From contig MWYX01000055.1 in NCBI GenBank assembly GCA_002050465.1, positions 1 through 41,017 of the forward strand: 41,017 bases of DNA, written 5' to 3'. This DNA is from Chitinophagales bacterium 65-1 (GTDB lineage: Bacteria; Bacteroidota; Bacteroidia; Chitinophagales; Chitinophagaceae). The notes under the pieces are model-generated. The model did no database searches and was not told where the DNA came from. It was given only the letters and a program-made list of their open reading frames with translations. Shown here piece by piece: positions 15,925 to 24,872 of this stretch. Each line of letters starts with the position of its first letter. Positions within the stretch are counted from its first letter, which is position 1. The position numbers and the translations under genes are program-made.

Positions 15925-16749
15925 CTATTGATTCAACCGTATAGCAAACATCTTTGGCCATCTTTTGCCGGTAATGTATAATTTTTTGGATGTGCTGTCA
16001 TAAGCAATACCATTTAAATAATCTGTATCCGCTTTAATATCCTTAGCAGCATATTGAGTTAGTATACCGGTAAGATCCATTCTGCCAACTACATGACCGC
16101 TGGCTGTGTCAATTTTTAAAATATGATCTGTTTGCCAACGGTTTGCATAAATATGTCCGTCAATATATTCCAGTTCATTTATGCTATCCAATGTACCTGT
16201 GTTGTCAGCCACTGTAATAATTTTCAATTGCCTCATTGTATTATTCGTTTCATCGGGTAACACATAGTATAAGGTATCGCTTCCATCACTAATTATTAAA
16301 CTATTACCATCATTGGTAATTCCCCAGCCTGCATACGGCCAATCCAACGTTTTTACAGGTTTAGATATATTATTAAGATCATACACAAATATTTTATGAT
16401 TCTCCCATGTTAGCTGGTAAATTTTATTTTTAAAAATGGTGATACCTTCTCCAAAAATTGTAGGATCGGGTATCAGGTATTTCTTTTCCACTTTTCCCGT
16501 TGTTGGATCTACAATTCGTAAACTTGATTCCTTTAGTTGTCCGGTTCCCTCATACAATTTGCCATTATAAAACTGCAGGCCCTGCGTAAAGGCTCCTGAA
16601 TCATGAGGCAGTACTGCATCTATTGTATAAGTTATAGGTTGTGGTGCAGGTATAGCATTTACCTGATTTGTATTATCATTTGAAGAATCTTCAGTATTAC
16701 AAGCAGCAAGCATAGATAACAAAACCATAGTAAGAATTCTTTTAAGCAT
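15925..16749 (-). CDS. glutaminyl-peptide cyclotransferase lipoprotein (plant-type, beta-propeller)
   Basis: Plant-type glutaminyl cyclases convert N-terminal glutamine to pyroglutamate. The 274-residue product has a lipoprotein signal with lipobox LAAC (Cys17), a Ser/Asn-rich linker, and then the Glu_cyclase_2 propeller: AFTQGLQFYNGKLYEGTGQ, FGEGITIFKNKIYQLTW, GWGITNDG, ELEYIDGHIYANRW and YLNGIAYD. These blocks include the conserved Glu and Trp positions of the family. It starts 10 nt after the S46 peptidase gene ends, so the two are almost certainly co-transcribed. Both act on peptide N-termini in the envelope. Confidence 0.9.
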   Translation of the reverse strand: MLKRILTMVLLSMLAACNTEDSSNDNTNQVNAIPAPQPITYTIDAVLPHDSGAFTQGLQFYNGKLYEGTGQLKESSLRIVDPTTGKVEKKYLIPDPTIFGEGITIFKNKIYQLTWENHKIFVYDLNNISKPVKTLDWPYAGWGITNDGNSLIISDGSDTLYYVLPDETNNTMRQLKIITVADNTGTLDSINELEYIDGHIYANRWQTDHILKIDTASGHVVGRMDLTGILTQYAAKDIKADTDYLNGIAYDSTSKKLYITGKRWPKMFAIRLNQ

Positions 16750-16759
16750 AAGTTATTTA

Positions 16760-18928
16760 TTATTTTTTCTTTACAAATTGTAATTCACTTACTATATTTT
16801 GAGCATTGGCAAATTTGTCAATTATAAAAACAACATATCGTATATCAACCATAATATTCCTGCATATATCAGGGTCATAACTTATATCGCTCATAGTTCC
16901 CTCCCAAACCCTGTCAAAGTTTAACCCCACCAGGTTTCCATAAGCATCCAACGCCGGGCTTCCGGAATTGCCGCCCGTAGTATGATTTGATCCTATAAAA
17001 CATACCGGCTGTTTTCCATTTACGCCATACCTGCCAAAATCTTTCTTCTTATACAGGTCAATCAGCTTTTGAGGAACATCAAATTCGTAATCTCCCGGTT
17101 TGTACTTTTCCAGTACACCATCCAGGTAAGTATAATAATTGTATTTTACCGCATCCCTGGGCTGGTAACCTTTTACCGTGCCATAAGTAACCCGCAAAGT
17201 ACTGTTTGCATCAGGATAGAATTTTTTCTCAGGAAATACTTCCATTTGTGCCTGCATATACATGCGTTGTAAACTGCTGATTGTAGCCTGCTGGCCTGTT
17301 AATACTGAGGTGACACTGCCTGCATACGATTTTTGCAATTCAGTAAGCAGTTGCATTCCCGGGTCGTTCTTTATTGCTTTAACAGCTTCCTGCGGCGGCA
17401 TGTCAAATATTTTATTGGCACTGGCAGGGTTTGCAAAAATAGATTTGGAATAAACAGCCGAGCTAAGTTTTTTATAATCACGTTCATTTTGCAGAAGCAT
17501 CTTTTGTACAACAGGGGATATATATTTTTCATTTTGATCTTGCAAATACATTTCCATTAATGCTTCAAAAACCCGCTGATCAAGTGATGTATTAAATTCA
17601 TTATAAAAAGAATCAATCGCAGATTTTACTTCAATTTTCTGTTTAAGATAGGCTTGCTCTCCATTATTTTCGTAAGTATTAACCAGCAAATTCAACTTGT
17701 CAGCAGCAGTAAATAATTCAATTTTTGAAATGATCTCATTATAATAATCTCTTGCCAGTGCAAAAGAATCATTTACAGTGTAAGCGGCTTCAAGTTCTGT
17801 TAGTAAATTGCCATATTTATTATTCCATGCAGTATTAGCCATAATCCTTCTTTGAAATTCTGCTTCGTATCTTTTTTTCTTACTTATAACATCTTTTCCC
17901 TTTAATCCCTGAACTTCACCTATCCATTTTTTATAAGCATTCTCAATACCGGCATATTTGGATGCATATTGAATTTTGATCTGCTCATCTTTTCGCATTG
18001 CATCATTCAGAATGTGTAATGCTTTTTCCCTTATAGCAATCTTTGCAGGATCAAGTATTTTCATGATCTGTCTTACGGCTGCCGAATGCAGGTATTCAAA
18101 GGTTCGTCCGGGAAATCCGAACACCATTGTAAAGTCTCCTTCTTTTACACCATCAAGTGAAATATTTAAGGACCGCTTTGGTTTATAAGGAATATTATCT
18201 TTTGAGTGCGGGGCCGGTTTATTATCTTTTCCGGCATAGATACGAAAAAGTGAAAAATCGCCTGTATGCCTGGGCCACATCCAGTTATCAGTATCCTTTC
18301 CAAAGTTTCCAATAGAAGATGGTGGGGCGCCTACCAAACGAATGTCTTTATACGTTTCAGTGATGAATAAATAATATTTATTTCCTTCAAAAAACGGCCG
18401 TATTATAACATCCTGGTATGATTCTCTTGTTTTTGTTTTTCTTATTTCAGCAATATTTTTATCTACAATTGATTGTCTGTCTCTTTCACTAATTCCGGGT
18501 ATAAGATTTTTGATTATTGCTTCCGTTACATCTTCAATATTAATAATAAAGGTTGCGGTAAGCCCGGGGTTAGTTAACTCTTCAGAAAAATTTTTTGCCC
18601 AAAATCCATCTCTTATATAATTATTTTGCAGGCTGCTGTGATTTTGAATTTTATCAAAACCGCAATGGTGATTTGTAAGCAACAGGCCTTTATCAGAAAT
18701 AACTTCTGCAGTGCATCCCCCAAGGTTAACAATGGCATCCTTTAAACTTCCTTTATTAATATTGTAAATATCGGCGGCATTGATTTTCATGCCTAACTTT
18801 TTCATCTCTTTTTCATTGAGTGATTGCAGCAATTGCGGCAGCCACATTCCCTCATCAGCATATGCAATCAGTTTACATAAAACCAGTATTATGCATAAAC
18901 CTGAAGCTTTAATAATGTTTTTCAGCAT
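16760..18928 (-). CDS. S46 family dipeptidyl-peptidase, DPP11-type (Asp/Glu specific)
   Basis: S46 enzymes release dipeptides from oligopeptide N-termini in the periplasm of asaccharolytic and related Bacteroidota. The 722-residue protein has a signal peptide ending near YADEG, the histidine motif TNHHCG (His87/His88), an aspartate in RHTGDFS (about 224) and the serine in GNSGSP (Ser655). Eighteen residues later is Arg673 (NFDRVWEG). The Porphyromonas DPP11 numbering places its acid-specifying arginine at the same offset, whereas DPP7 has glycine there, so P1 Asp/Glu specificity is predicted. Start: a TTG at 18943 would lie inside a TAnnTTTG box, so the ATG at 18928 is chosen. It is followed by the cyclotransferase gene. 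Confidence 0.92.
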   Translation of the reverse strand: MLKNIIKASGLCIILVLCKLIAYADEGMWLPQLLQSLNEKEMKKLGMKINAADIYNINKGSLKDAIVNLGGCTAEVISDKGLLLTNHHCGFDKIQNHSSLQNNYIRDGFWAKNFSEELTNPGLTATFIINIEDVTEAIIKNLIPGISERDRQSIVDKNIAEIRKTKTRESYQDVIIRPFFEGNKYYLFITETYKDIRLVGAPPSSIGNFGKDTDNWMWPRHTGDFSLFRIYAGKDNKPAPHSKDNIPYKPKRSLNISLDGVKEGDFTMVFGFPGRTFEYLHSAAVRQIMKILDPAKIAIREKALHILNDAMRKDEQIKIQYASKYAGIENAYKKWIGEVQGLKGKDVISKKKRYEAEFQRRIMANTAWNNKYGNLLTELEAAYTVNDSFALARDYYNEIISKIELFTAADKLNLLVNTYENNGEQAYLKQKIEVKSAIDSFYNEFNTSLDQRVFEALMEMYLQDQNEKYISPVVQKMLLQNERDYKKLSSAVYSKSIFANPASANKIFDMPPQEAVKAIKNDPGMQLLTELQKSYAGSVTSVLTGQQATISSLQRMYMQAQMEVFPEKKFYPDANSTLRVTYGTVKGYQPRDAVKYNYYTYLDGVLEKYKPGDYEFDVPQKLIDLYKKKDFGRYGVNGKQPVCFIGSNHTTGGNSGSPALDAYGNLVGLNFDRVWEGTMSDISYDPDICRNIMVDIRYVVFIIDKFANAQNIVSELQFVKKK

Positions 18929-18940
18929 AAATTTATTTTT

Positions 18941-18948
18941 CAAATGTA
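18941..18948 (-). promoter_or_regulatory. candidate -7 box (TAnnTTTG) for the S46 peptidase
   Basis: On the minus strand the bases read TACATTTG, an exact match to the Bacteroidota -7 consensus, 12 nt before the ATG at 18928. This implies a very short leader. No -33 element was confirmed. Confidence 0.4.
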
Positions 18949-19031
18949 GGTATTTGTAAGGTGGTTAATAAAATATATCTGTTGAGAATTATGATATAAT
19001 TTACATTTTGGTACAACCTTAATTATTAGTA

Positions 19032-19048
19032 TTGGCATCTTAGTTGAA
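19032..19048 (+). promoter_or_regulatory. weak sigma-54-like -24/-12 site upstream of the DUF4197 gene
   Basis: TTGGCAT and TTGA occur with the spacing of a -24/-12 promoter, TGGCA(T) then five bases then TTGA, about 33 nt before the ATG at 19080. The last base of TGGCAC and the C of the -12 GC are both mismatched, and the latter matters most. It is listed because a sigma-54 activator is encoded at 26.5-27.8 kb. Confidence 0.15.
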
Positions 19049-19079
19049 ATATGTATTAAATTAAACAAAACCTTATTTT

Positions 19080-19799
19080 ATGAAAAAGAATTTTATTATA
19101 CTTTCTTTCATTGCATTTACTTTCTCGGGATGTGATACTGCAAAACAAATATTAAGTTCTGTTCCCGGTATAGGTGGTATGGGTACAGGTGGATTGAGTA
19201 ATACAGAGATCATCTCAGGTCTTAAAGAAGCATTGCGGGTAGGTTCAGATACTACCACAAAAAGACTTTCTTTAATAAATGGTTTTTTTGGAGATGATAT
19301 TATAAGGATACTTATGCCGCCCGAAGCACAAAAAGTAGAGAAAACATTAAGAGATGTAGGGTTTGGAAAATCTGTTGACAGGGCAATACTATCAATGAAT
19401 AGGGCCGCCGAAGATGCTTCAAAATATGTCGGGAATATTTTATGGAACTCCATACAGCAGATGACAATTCAGGATGCTGCAGGCATTTTACGTGGAGGTG
19501 ATTTTGCGGCAACTGAATATTTAAAAAGAACTACTACACAGCAATTGATAGGTGCTTTTCGTCCGGTAATAGATCGATCATTAAATAATGTGGATGCTAC
19601 TAAATACTGGAATGATGTATTTTCAATCTACAACAGGTTTAGCAGAACACCTATTAATACTGATCTTGGCGCTTATGTAACTGAAAAAGCGTTAAGTGGA
19701 TTATTTTATCACATCGGATTGCAGGAACAACAAATACGAAGAGATCCTGCTAAAAGGGTTACCGAAATACTCCGCCGGGTATTTGGAAGTGGATATTAA
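19080..19799 (+). CDS. DUF4197 lipoprotein
   Basis: A 239-residue protein with a lipoprotein signal peptide (lipobox FSGC, Cys18) followed by a Gly-rich stretch and an alpha-helical DUF4197 domain: LSNTEIISGLKEALRVGSDT, MPPEAQKVEKTLRDVGFG, then NRAAEDASKYVGNIL and ILRGGDFAATEYLKR. The C-terminus ends EILRRVFGSGY. The family is widespread and its function is unknown; location at the inner leaflet of the outer membrane is likely. It is monocistronic here, divergent from the S46 peptidase and convergent with lpdA. Confidence 0.88.
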   Translation: MKKNFIILSFIAFTFSGCDTAKQILSSVPGIGGMGTGGLSNTEIISGLKEALRVGSDTTTKRLSLINGFFGDDIIRILMPPEAQKVEKTLRDVGFGKSVDRAILSMNRAAEDASKYVGNILWNSIQQMTIQDAAGILRGGDFAATEYLKRTTTQQLIGAFRPVIDRSLNNVDATKYWNDVFSIYNRFSRTPINTDLGAYVTEKALSGLFYHIGLQEQQIRRDPAKRVTEILRRVFGSGY

Positions 19800-19816
19800 T
19801 TGGTGTCGGGTTTTGA

Positions 19817-19875
19817 GTTACGAGTTGCGGATTATTTAAAACCTAATAATAAATTGCAAACCCGTAACTCGTAAC
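19817..19875. terminator. repeat-derived bidirectional terminator
   Basis: The arms at 19817-19830 and 19862-19875 (14 bp, one G-U or mismatch) pair across a 31-nt AT-rich loop between the convergent DUF4197 and lpdA genes. The arms consist of the same heptamer-type repeat units (GTTACGA / AACTCGT) as the adjacent array. Confidence 0.45.
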
Positions 19876-19901
19876 CCTCAACCTTGTAACCCGTAACTCA
19901 T
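19859..19901. repeat. AACCCGT/AACTCGT heptamer array
   Basis: Units AACCCGT, AACTCGT, AACCCTC and AACCTTG follow at 7-nt steps from 19859, then after one extra base AACCCGT and AACTCAT. The last unit overlaps the lpdA stop codon. A related array lies at 26525-26552. Confidence 0.65.
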
Positions 19902-21286
19902 ACATCTATTGCTTCTCCATAAGCCACGGCTGTTGCCTCTTTCAATCCTTCACTCATTGTAGGATGAGGATGAATGGCATTCAGTATTTCATTGGCGGTG
20001 GTTTCTAATTTACGTGCTACTACTGCTTCTGCAATCATTTCGGTAACATTGTTACCAATCATATGACAGCCTAAAAACTCACCATATTTTGCATCGTAAA
20101 TCACTTTTACAAATCCTTCTGTTGCGCCGGAAGCACTTGCTTTACCGCTTGCCATAAAAGGGAATTTGCCCACCTTAATTTCGTAACCTGCATCTTTGGC
20201 CGCTTTTTCTGTAAGGCCCACAGAAGCTATTTCGGGAGAACAATATGTACAGCCGGGAACATTATTGTAATCGATCGGTTCCGGCTTATGGCCGGCAAGA
20301 TGTTCAGCTGCATTTATTCCTTCTTTACTTGCTTTATGCGCCAATGCCTGGTTAGGTGTACAATCACCAATTGCATAAATGCCCGGAATATTTGTTTGCT
20401 GATTAGCATCAACTACAATTCTTCCTTTATCCATTTTAATACCTAATTCTTCAAGACCAACACCTTCAATATTTGCAACAACACCAACTGCACTCAATAC
20501 AATATCAGCTTTGAGGTTAATTTCTCCATTCGCTGTTTTTACCTTTGCATTTATCCCATCTCCTTTTATATCAACACTAAGCACCTCGCTGTTTGTTAAT
20601 ACTTCCATACCTTGTTTTTTAAATTGCTTTTCAAGCTCTTTGGAAATATCCTCATCTTCCACAGGAACAATTCTTGGTAAGAATTCTACAATGGTAATTT
20701 TTGTTCCGATGCTGTTATAGAAATATGCAAACTCAGATCCGATTGCACCAGAACCCACCACCAGCATGCTTTTAGGTTGTTGCGGCAACACCATGGCTTC
20801 TCGGTAACCAATTATTTTTTTGCCATCTATTGGTAGCGAAGGAAGCTGCCGGGCTCTTCCCCCTGTAGCTATAATAATATTTTTGGCTTCAAGAATCTGT
20901 TTTTTCCCATCTCCTCCGGTAACTTCCAGTTTGCCGGGAGCAAGTAATTTTCCCGTGCCCATTACCACATCAATCTTATTTTTTTTCATAAGGAATTGAA
21001 TACCCTTACTCATTTTATCAGCAACACCCCTGCTTCTTTTTATTATTTTTTCAAAATTCTGCTTTGGATCATTTATTTCAATCCCATAATCAGCTGCATG
21101 CTTTGCATATTCAAAAACCTGTGCACTTTTAAGCAAGGCTTTTGTAGGAATACAACCCCAGTTGAGGCAAATTCCACCAAGACTTTCTCTTTCTACTATT
21201 GCAACCTTTTTGCCCAATTGTGATGCCCTTATAGCAGCAGGGTATCCACCGGGTCCGCTTCCTAAAACTATTACATCGTATGCCAT
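19898..21286 (-). CDS. lpdA: dihydrolipoamide dehydrogenase (E3)
   Basis: E3 reoxidises the dihydrolipoyl arm of 2-oxo acid dehydrogenase and glycine cleavage complexes with NAD+. The FAD-binding motif GSGPGG lies at 9-14, the redox disulfide in CLNWGC (Cys40, Cys45), the NAD motif in VVGSGAIGSEFAYF, the second FAD segment in IYAIGDC, and the C-terminal catalytic His-Glu in HPHPTMSEGLKEA. The length of 462 residues is usual. A TTG one codon upstream (21289) is ignored in favour of ATG. The truncated E2 gene is 19 kb away, so they are not in one operon. The stop codon sits in a heptamer repeat array. Confidence 0.97.
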   Translation of the reverse strand: MAYDVIVLGSGPGGYPAAIRASQLGKKVAIVERESLGGICLNWGCIPTKALLKSAQVFEYAKHAADYGIEINDPKQNFEKIIKRSRGVADKMSKGIQFLMKKNKIDVVMGTGKLLAPGKLEVTGGDGKKQILEAKNIIIATGGRARQLPSLPIDGKKIIGYREAMVLPQQPKSMLVVGSGAIGSEFAYFYNSIGTKITIVEFLPRIVPVEDEDISKELEKQFKKQGMEVLTNSEVLSVDIKGDGINAKVKTANGEINLKADIVLSAVGVVANIEGVGLEELGIKMDKGRIVVDANQQTNIPGIYAIGDCTPNQALAHKASKEGINAAEHLAGHKPEPIDYNNVPGCTYCSPEIASVGLTEKAAKDAGYEIKVGKFPFMASGKASASGATEGFVKVIYDAKYGEFLGCHMIGNNVTEMIAEAVVARKLETTANEILNAIHPHPTMSEGLKEATAVAYGEAIDV

Positions 21287-21426
21287 CAATTATGATTTTA
21301 TAACCTGTCTGAAGGCATCAGGTTTATGATTTACTGAGTATTTTGTTGCGAAAGTAAATTGAAATGTGCAAAGCACAAAACTGTTAAATCAATGTATTAA
21401 TGAACTTTTACAATGTATTTTGCAGA

Positions 21427-21927
21427 ATGAAAATTTTGAAAAGTATATTGGTATTGCTTTTATTTTCAGGAGCTTTAATAACGAATGCTCAAACTATACA
21501 ATCCTGGAAAGTAACAAATCTGCAGGATTATGTTTCTAAATCCGATTCAATACTGGTAATAAATTTTTGGGCAACATTTTGCAAGCCATGTAATACAGAA
21601 ATTCCTTATTTTGAAACCACTGTAAATAAATATAAAAACCAAAAAGTAAAACTACTACTGGTAAGCTTAGACCTAAAAAGCCTATACCCTAAAACTTTAA
21701 CTGCATTTGCAAAAAAGAAAAAATATACCAGCCAGGTGGTATGGCTTAATGAAACCGATGCAGATTATTTTTGCCCCAGGATAGATAAAGCATGGTCAGG
21801 CGGAATTCCCGCAACATTGATAATTAACCCTAAAACGGGTTATAGGAAATTTTTTGAAGACGAGTTAAAACCGGAAGAGCTGGAAAAAGAATTGCATATA
21901 GCTATAACTGCAATCAGGATTAAATGA
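21427..21927 (+). CDS. periplasmic TlpA-like thioredoxin-fold protein
   Basis: A 166-residue thioredoxin-fold protein with a signal peptide (2-21, ending NAQ) and the active-site motif WATFCKPC (Cys52, Cys55). The cis-proline region is GGIPATLIINPKTG. These features fit TlpA/ResA-type disulfide reductases of the periplasm that act on cytochrome c maturation or other envelope thiols. The ATG at 21400 would add nine residues ahead of the lysine-rich n-region; 21427 gives a conventional signal peptide. It is convergent, with 17 nt between stops, with a second thioredoxin-fold gene. Confidence 0.85.
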   Translation: MKILKSILVLLLFSGALITNAQTIQSWKVTNLQDYVSKSDSILVINFWATFCKPCNTEIPYFETTVNKYKNQKVKLLLVSLDLKSLYPKTLTAFAKKKKYTSQVVWLNETDADYFCPRIDKAWSGGIPATLIINPKTGYRKFFEDELKPEELEKELHIAITAIRIK

Positions 21928-21944
21928 TACTTTGAATATAAATT

Positions 21945-22580
21945 TTATCTCCTTCTTTTAATTGAACAACCTACACTACGGGTTTCTTTTACCGCTAATT
22001 CTTTACCAGAAAGTAAACTATTCATGGCGTTTTTTAAATGTTCATGCTTTACATTGGAATCATCACCTGGATTATCATCGATGGCACCGTGGTATACTAA
22101 TTTTAAGTTTTTATCAAATAAAAAATTCTCAGGCGTTCTGTTAGCGCCAAACGCATCTGCTATTTCATGGTTTTTGTCAACTACATAATACCATTCATAA
22201 TTTTGATCTTTAGCATACAACTGCATTGCCTCAAAGCTGTCATCATCAGTCCGCTGGCCTTCATTGGGATTTAAAAGAATTACACCTATATTATTTTGTA
22301 AAGCATATTTACAGATCGCCTTTGTTCGTTCCTGGTTTTTTATTACGTAAGGGCATGTATTACAGCTAAACATTACCAACAGGCCATTTTTTCGTTTTGC
22401 ATCCATCATGCTGATATCCTCATCACCGATATCTTTCATTTTAATATCTGCTTTAGGCAAATCACTGCCAATAGGAAGAACACCCGCTGCTGAAAATGGT
22501 TCCTTTGGGGGAAAGGTAAAGGCAGCCAATATTAGTATAAGAATAATTGCAAAGGATAAAACGACGATGTTCTTTTTCAT
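21945..22580 (-). CDS. redoxin/AhpC-TSA-type thioredoxin-fold protein, membrane-anchored or secreted
   Basis: The 211-residue protein has an N-terminal hydrophobic helix (5-23) that acts as signal or anchor, then a redoxin domain with the motif FSCNTCPY (Cys73, Cys76) and an insertion ILLNPNEGQRTDDDSFEAM typical of the CNTCPYV group. It lacks the peroxiredoxin PxxxTxxC motif, so thiol-disulfide chemistry is more likely than peroxide reduction. FGANRTPENFLFDKNLKLVYHGAIDD is the characteristic C-terminal half. The tail has an additional Cys in SVGCSIKRRR. It is convergent with the TlpA-like gene. Confidence 0.85.
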   Translation of the reverse strand: MKKNIVVLSFAIILILILAAFTFPPKEPFSAAGVLPIGSDLPKADIKMKDIGDEDISMMDAKRKNGLLVMFSCNTCPYVIKNQERTKAICKYALQNNIGVILLNPNEGQRTDDDSFEAMQLYAKDQNYEWYYVVDKNHEIADAFGANRTPENFLFDKNLKLVYHGAIDDNPGDDSNVKHEHLKNAMNSLLSGKELAVKETRSVGCSIKRRR

Positions 22581-22629
22581 ATGAAAAACTTAGGGCGAAT
22601 ATAATAAAATTCCTGTGAAGAATTACCGC

Positions 22630-23589
22630 TTATGTAGAAGTAGAGGGCTTTTCGTCCGCCTTTCTTTTTTCTGCAATAGATTTTAACGAATTGATACTTA
22701 CATTAAGCTCAAATCCGATTAATATGGCAAGCGAATTTAAGAAAACCAGGATCATTAAAACAATTACAGTTCCCAATGATCCATATAAAATATTATACCT
22801 GTCAAAGCTATTTACGAAGGAAGAAAAACCCCAATAAAAAACAATGCTGCAAAGGGTAGCGAATATGGCACCCGGTGATAATAACCGCCATTTTTTTTGT
22901 GTTTTAGGGGCATACTTGTATATGAAGGCAAATGAATAAAAAAGCAATGCAAATATTGGAAGCCATCTGCCATAAACAATTAATTCTTTTATAAAATCAT
23001 TTTTTACCCCAATCCATGTAAGCACACTGCTTTGGCTTATCATTAAAATAATGCAGATTAAAAAAAGCGAAAATAAAAGGCCGGTTAATTTTATTGCTGT
23101 CCATCTTTTTTGTAATGTGGTACGTTTTGAAAAACCGATATAATCCCTGTCAAAAGAACGCATTAATCCCATTATTCCATTTGATGCAAAAAACAGCGCA
23201 AGTAAAAGCCCAAAAGAAATATAGCCAACCTTAGCTGAATCAATTAAAGTATAAATAAAATCACGCAAAGTGTGGTCATGAGCTTTTGAAGGTGTTACAC
23301 TATCCAACAGTACATGTATCTGGCTTTTTAAAGTATTTTTTGATACAAATGGAAGGTTAGGTATCAGTGTAAATAAAAAAAGACATGCAGGAGGAATGGA
23401 CATTAGAAAATTAAAGGAAACGGATGAAGCTCTTTCAGTTAAACCGTGTGTTTTAATTTGTCTTCGAAAAAAGCTTAGTACATCAAAAAGCGGTACACCC
23501 TGAAAGCCGGGTAAAATCCATTTCTTGCTTTTTTCTGTTAAATAATTAACTGGATGAGCAGAGAGTATTATGCGTTCAAATTTAGTCAA
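22630..23589 (-). CDS. YihY/BrkB family inner-membrane protein
   Basis: A 319-residue protein with about six transmembrane helices and the BrkB/YihY hallmarks: HGLTERASSVSFNFLMSIPP in the first part and LLSPGAIFATLCSIVFYWGFS, then DRYNILYGSLGTVIVLMILVF later. The family was once called ribonuclease BN by mistake and is now treated as an integral membrane protein of uncertain, possibly transport, function. The C-terminal 25 residues are charged. It lies 164 nt from mltG on the same strand; that spacer holds no recognisable gene. Confidence 0.9.
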   Translation of the reverse strand: MTKFERIILSAHPVNYLTEKSKKWILPGFQGVPLFDVLSFFRRQIKTHGLTERASSVSFNFLMSIPPACLFLFTLIPNLPFVSKNTLKSQIHVLLDSVTPSKAHDHTLRDFIYTLIDSAKVGYISFGLLLALFFASNGIMGLMRSFDRDYIGFSKRTTLQKRWTAIKLTGLLFSLFLICIILMISQSSVLTWIGVKNDFIKELIVYGRWLPIFALLFYSFAFIYKYAPKTQKKWRLLSPGAIFATLCSIVFYWGFSSFVNSFDRYNILYGSLGTVIVLMILVFLNSLAILIGFELNVSINSLKSIAEKRKADEKPSTST

Positions 23590-23753
23590 GGCCGGTATTA
23601 TTAAGTTTTATAACAGAATTCAATGTAAAATAAATACTTTAAAAGAAAAGCAATAAAAAATTGCAAGTAAAAACTTTATAGATGATGTAACATTTAACCT
23701 TGTTTAATTTTTTTAATAATTATAAAAGGTTCTACCTTAAGCCTTGAAGGGTA

Positions 23754-24797
23754 TTAATTTTGATTTTGCCGTCTTAGTATTATAATGCTATCCAGTGCCC
23801 GTTGATATGCCTTTGCAAATCTCATATGTTCCTGGTAGCTTCTAGCGAAATTTGAGTACCCTGAGAAATCAGGTTTAGCTACAAAGAATAAATAATCAGT
23901 GGATGGAGCATTTAAAACCGCATCCAGTGTTTTTATTGAGGGGGTACAAATGGGGCCGGGGGGCAAGCCGAAATTTCGGTATGTATTATAAGGAGACGTG
24001 TATGCAAGATGCTTAAAATATATTCGCTTCAATCCAAAATCTTTCATGGCAAATTTTACAGTAGGATCAGCAGCCAGCCTCATGCCTGTTCGTATGCGAT
24101 TCAAATATACACTTGCAATTTTACCTTTGTCTTCAGCCGCATTGGTTTCTTCTTCTACAATTGAAGCCAGTGTATATACTTCCTGCGGAGAAAGATGAAG
24201 TGCAGCAGCCTGTGACGTTCTTTTTGCTGTCCAAAATTTTTGCTGTTCGGTAAACAATTTCTGAAAGATCTTTGAAAAATTATTGTTCCACAATAAAGTA
24301 TATGTATTGGGAATAACTGCCGTCATTACTGTATTACTATCTAAATTGTATTTAGAAAGGGAATCATTATTATTTAAAAAATTAATAATTGCTGCTGAAT
24401 CACATTCAAAACTATAACCTATCTTTTTAGCAAGATCTTCTTTGGTTCGCAATTTTGTGATTACCAGATTAACGGGAGATTGATTACCGGAACGTAACAT
24501 ACGCACAAGGCCCACAAGACTCATGTTCTCAGTTATCCTATATCGTCCTGCCTTAATTGATTTATCATATTTAAAAATCTTTGCAACCTTATCAAGCCAA
24601 AAAGTACCAGGAATTATTTTATTCTTAAGTAAACTATCTTTTACATTTTGATACTGTGAGCCACTATAAATATAAAAATATTTTCCTTCAGGTTCATTTA
24701 TAACCGAGCCAAAAAATACCCAGCCAAAGTATCCAATAAAAATGATTAGGATAAAGGCAATTACAATATATTTTTTTTTATTTTTCATTAGCTTCAT
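23754..24797 (-). CDS. mltG: endolytic murein transglycosylase MltG
   Basis: MltG cleaves nascent glycan strands at the outer face of the inner membrane. One N-terminal transmembrane helix (10-30) follows a basic cytosolic start, then a LysM-like segment (about 37-110), then the YceG catalytic domain with ASIVEEETN, in which Glu215 corresponds to the catalytic Glu of Escherichia coli MltG, and the signature YNTYRNFGLPPGPICTPS. At 347 residues it is full length. Either ATG of the MKLM start is possible. It is separated from secG by a strong terminator, so it is probably transcribed from its own promoter in the intervening AT-rich stretch. Confidence 0.95.
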   Translation of the reverse strand: MKLMKNKKKYIVIAFILIIFIGYFGWVFFGSVINEPEGKYFYIYSGSQYQNVKDSLLKNKIIPGTFWLDKVAKIFKYDKSIKAGRYRITENMSLVGLVRMLRSGNQSPVNLVITKLRTKEDLAKKIGYSFECDSAAIINFLNNNDSLSKYNLDSNTVMTAVIPNTYTLLWNNNFSKIFQKLFTEQQKFWTAKRTSQAAALHLSPQEVYTLASIVEEETNAAEDKGKIASVYLNRIRTGMRLAADPTVKFAMKDFGLKRIYFKHLAYTSPYNTYRNFGLPPGPICTPSIKTLDAVLNAPSTDYLFFVAKPDFSGYSNFARSYQEHMRFAKAYQRALDSIIILRRQNQN

Positions 24798-24824
24798 CTA
24801 ACAGGCAAATTAACTTTTATTAAT

Positions 24825-24851
24825 AAAAAACCCTGTCTTTAAAAGACAGGG
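24825..24851 (-). terminator. Rho-independent terminator of the secG transcript
   Basis: CCCTGTCTTT (24831-24840) and AAAGACAGGG (24842-24851) form a perfect 10-bp stem around a single central base (an effective loop of a few bases). On the minus strand it is followed by a run of six T. It lies 21 nt after the secG stop and closes the miaB to secG run. Confidence 0.9.
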
Positions 24852-24872
24852 CTGAAAAATTATCAATTATTT

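Noticed and set aside
19859-19901. Possible CRISPR-like array
   Set aside because: The units are 7 nt with no spacers and no cas genes lie nearby.
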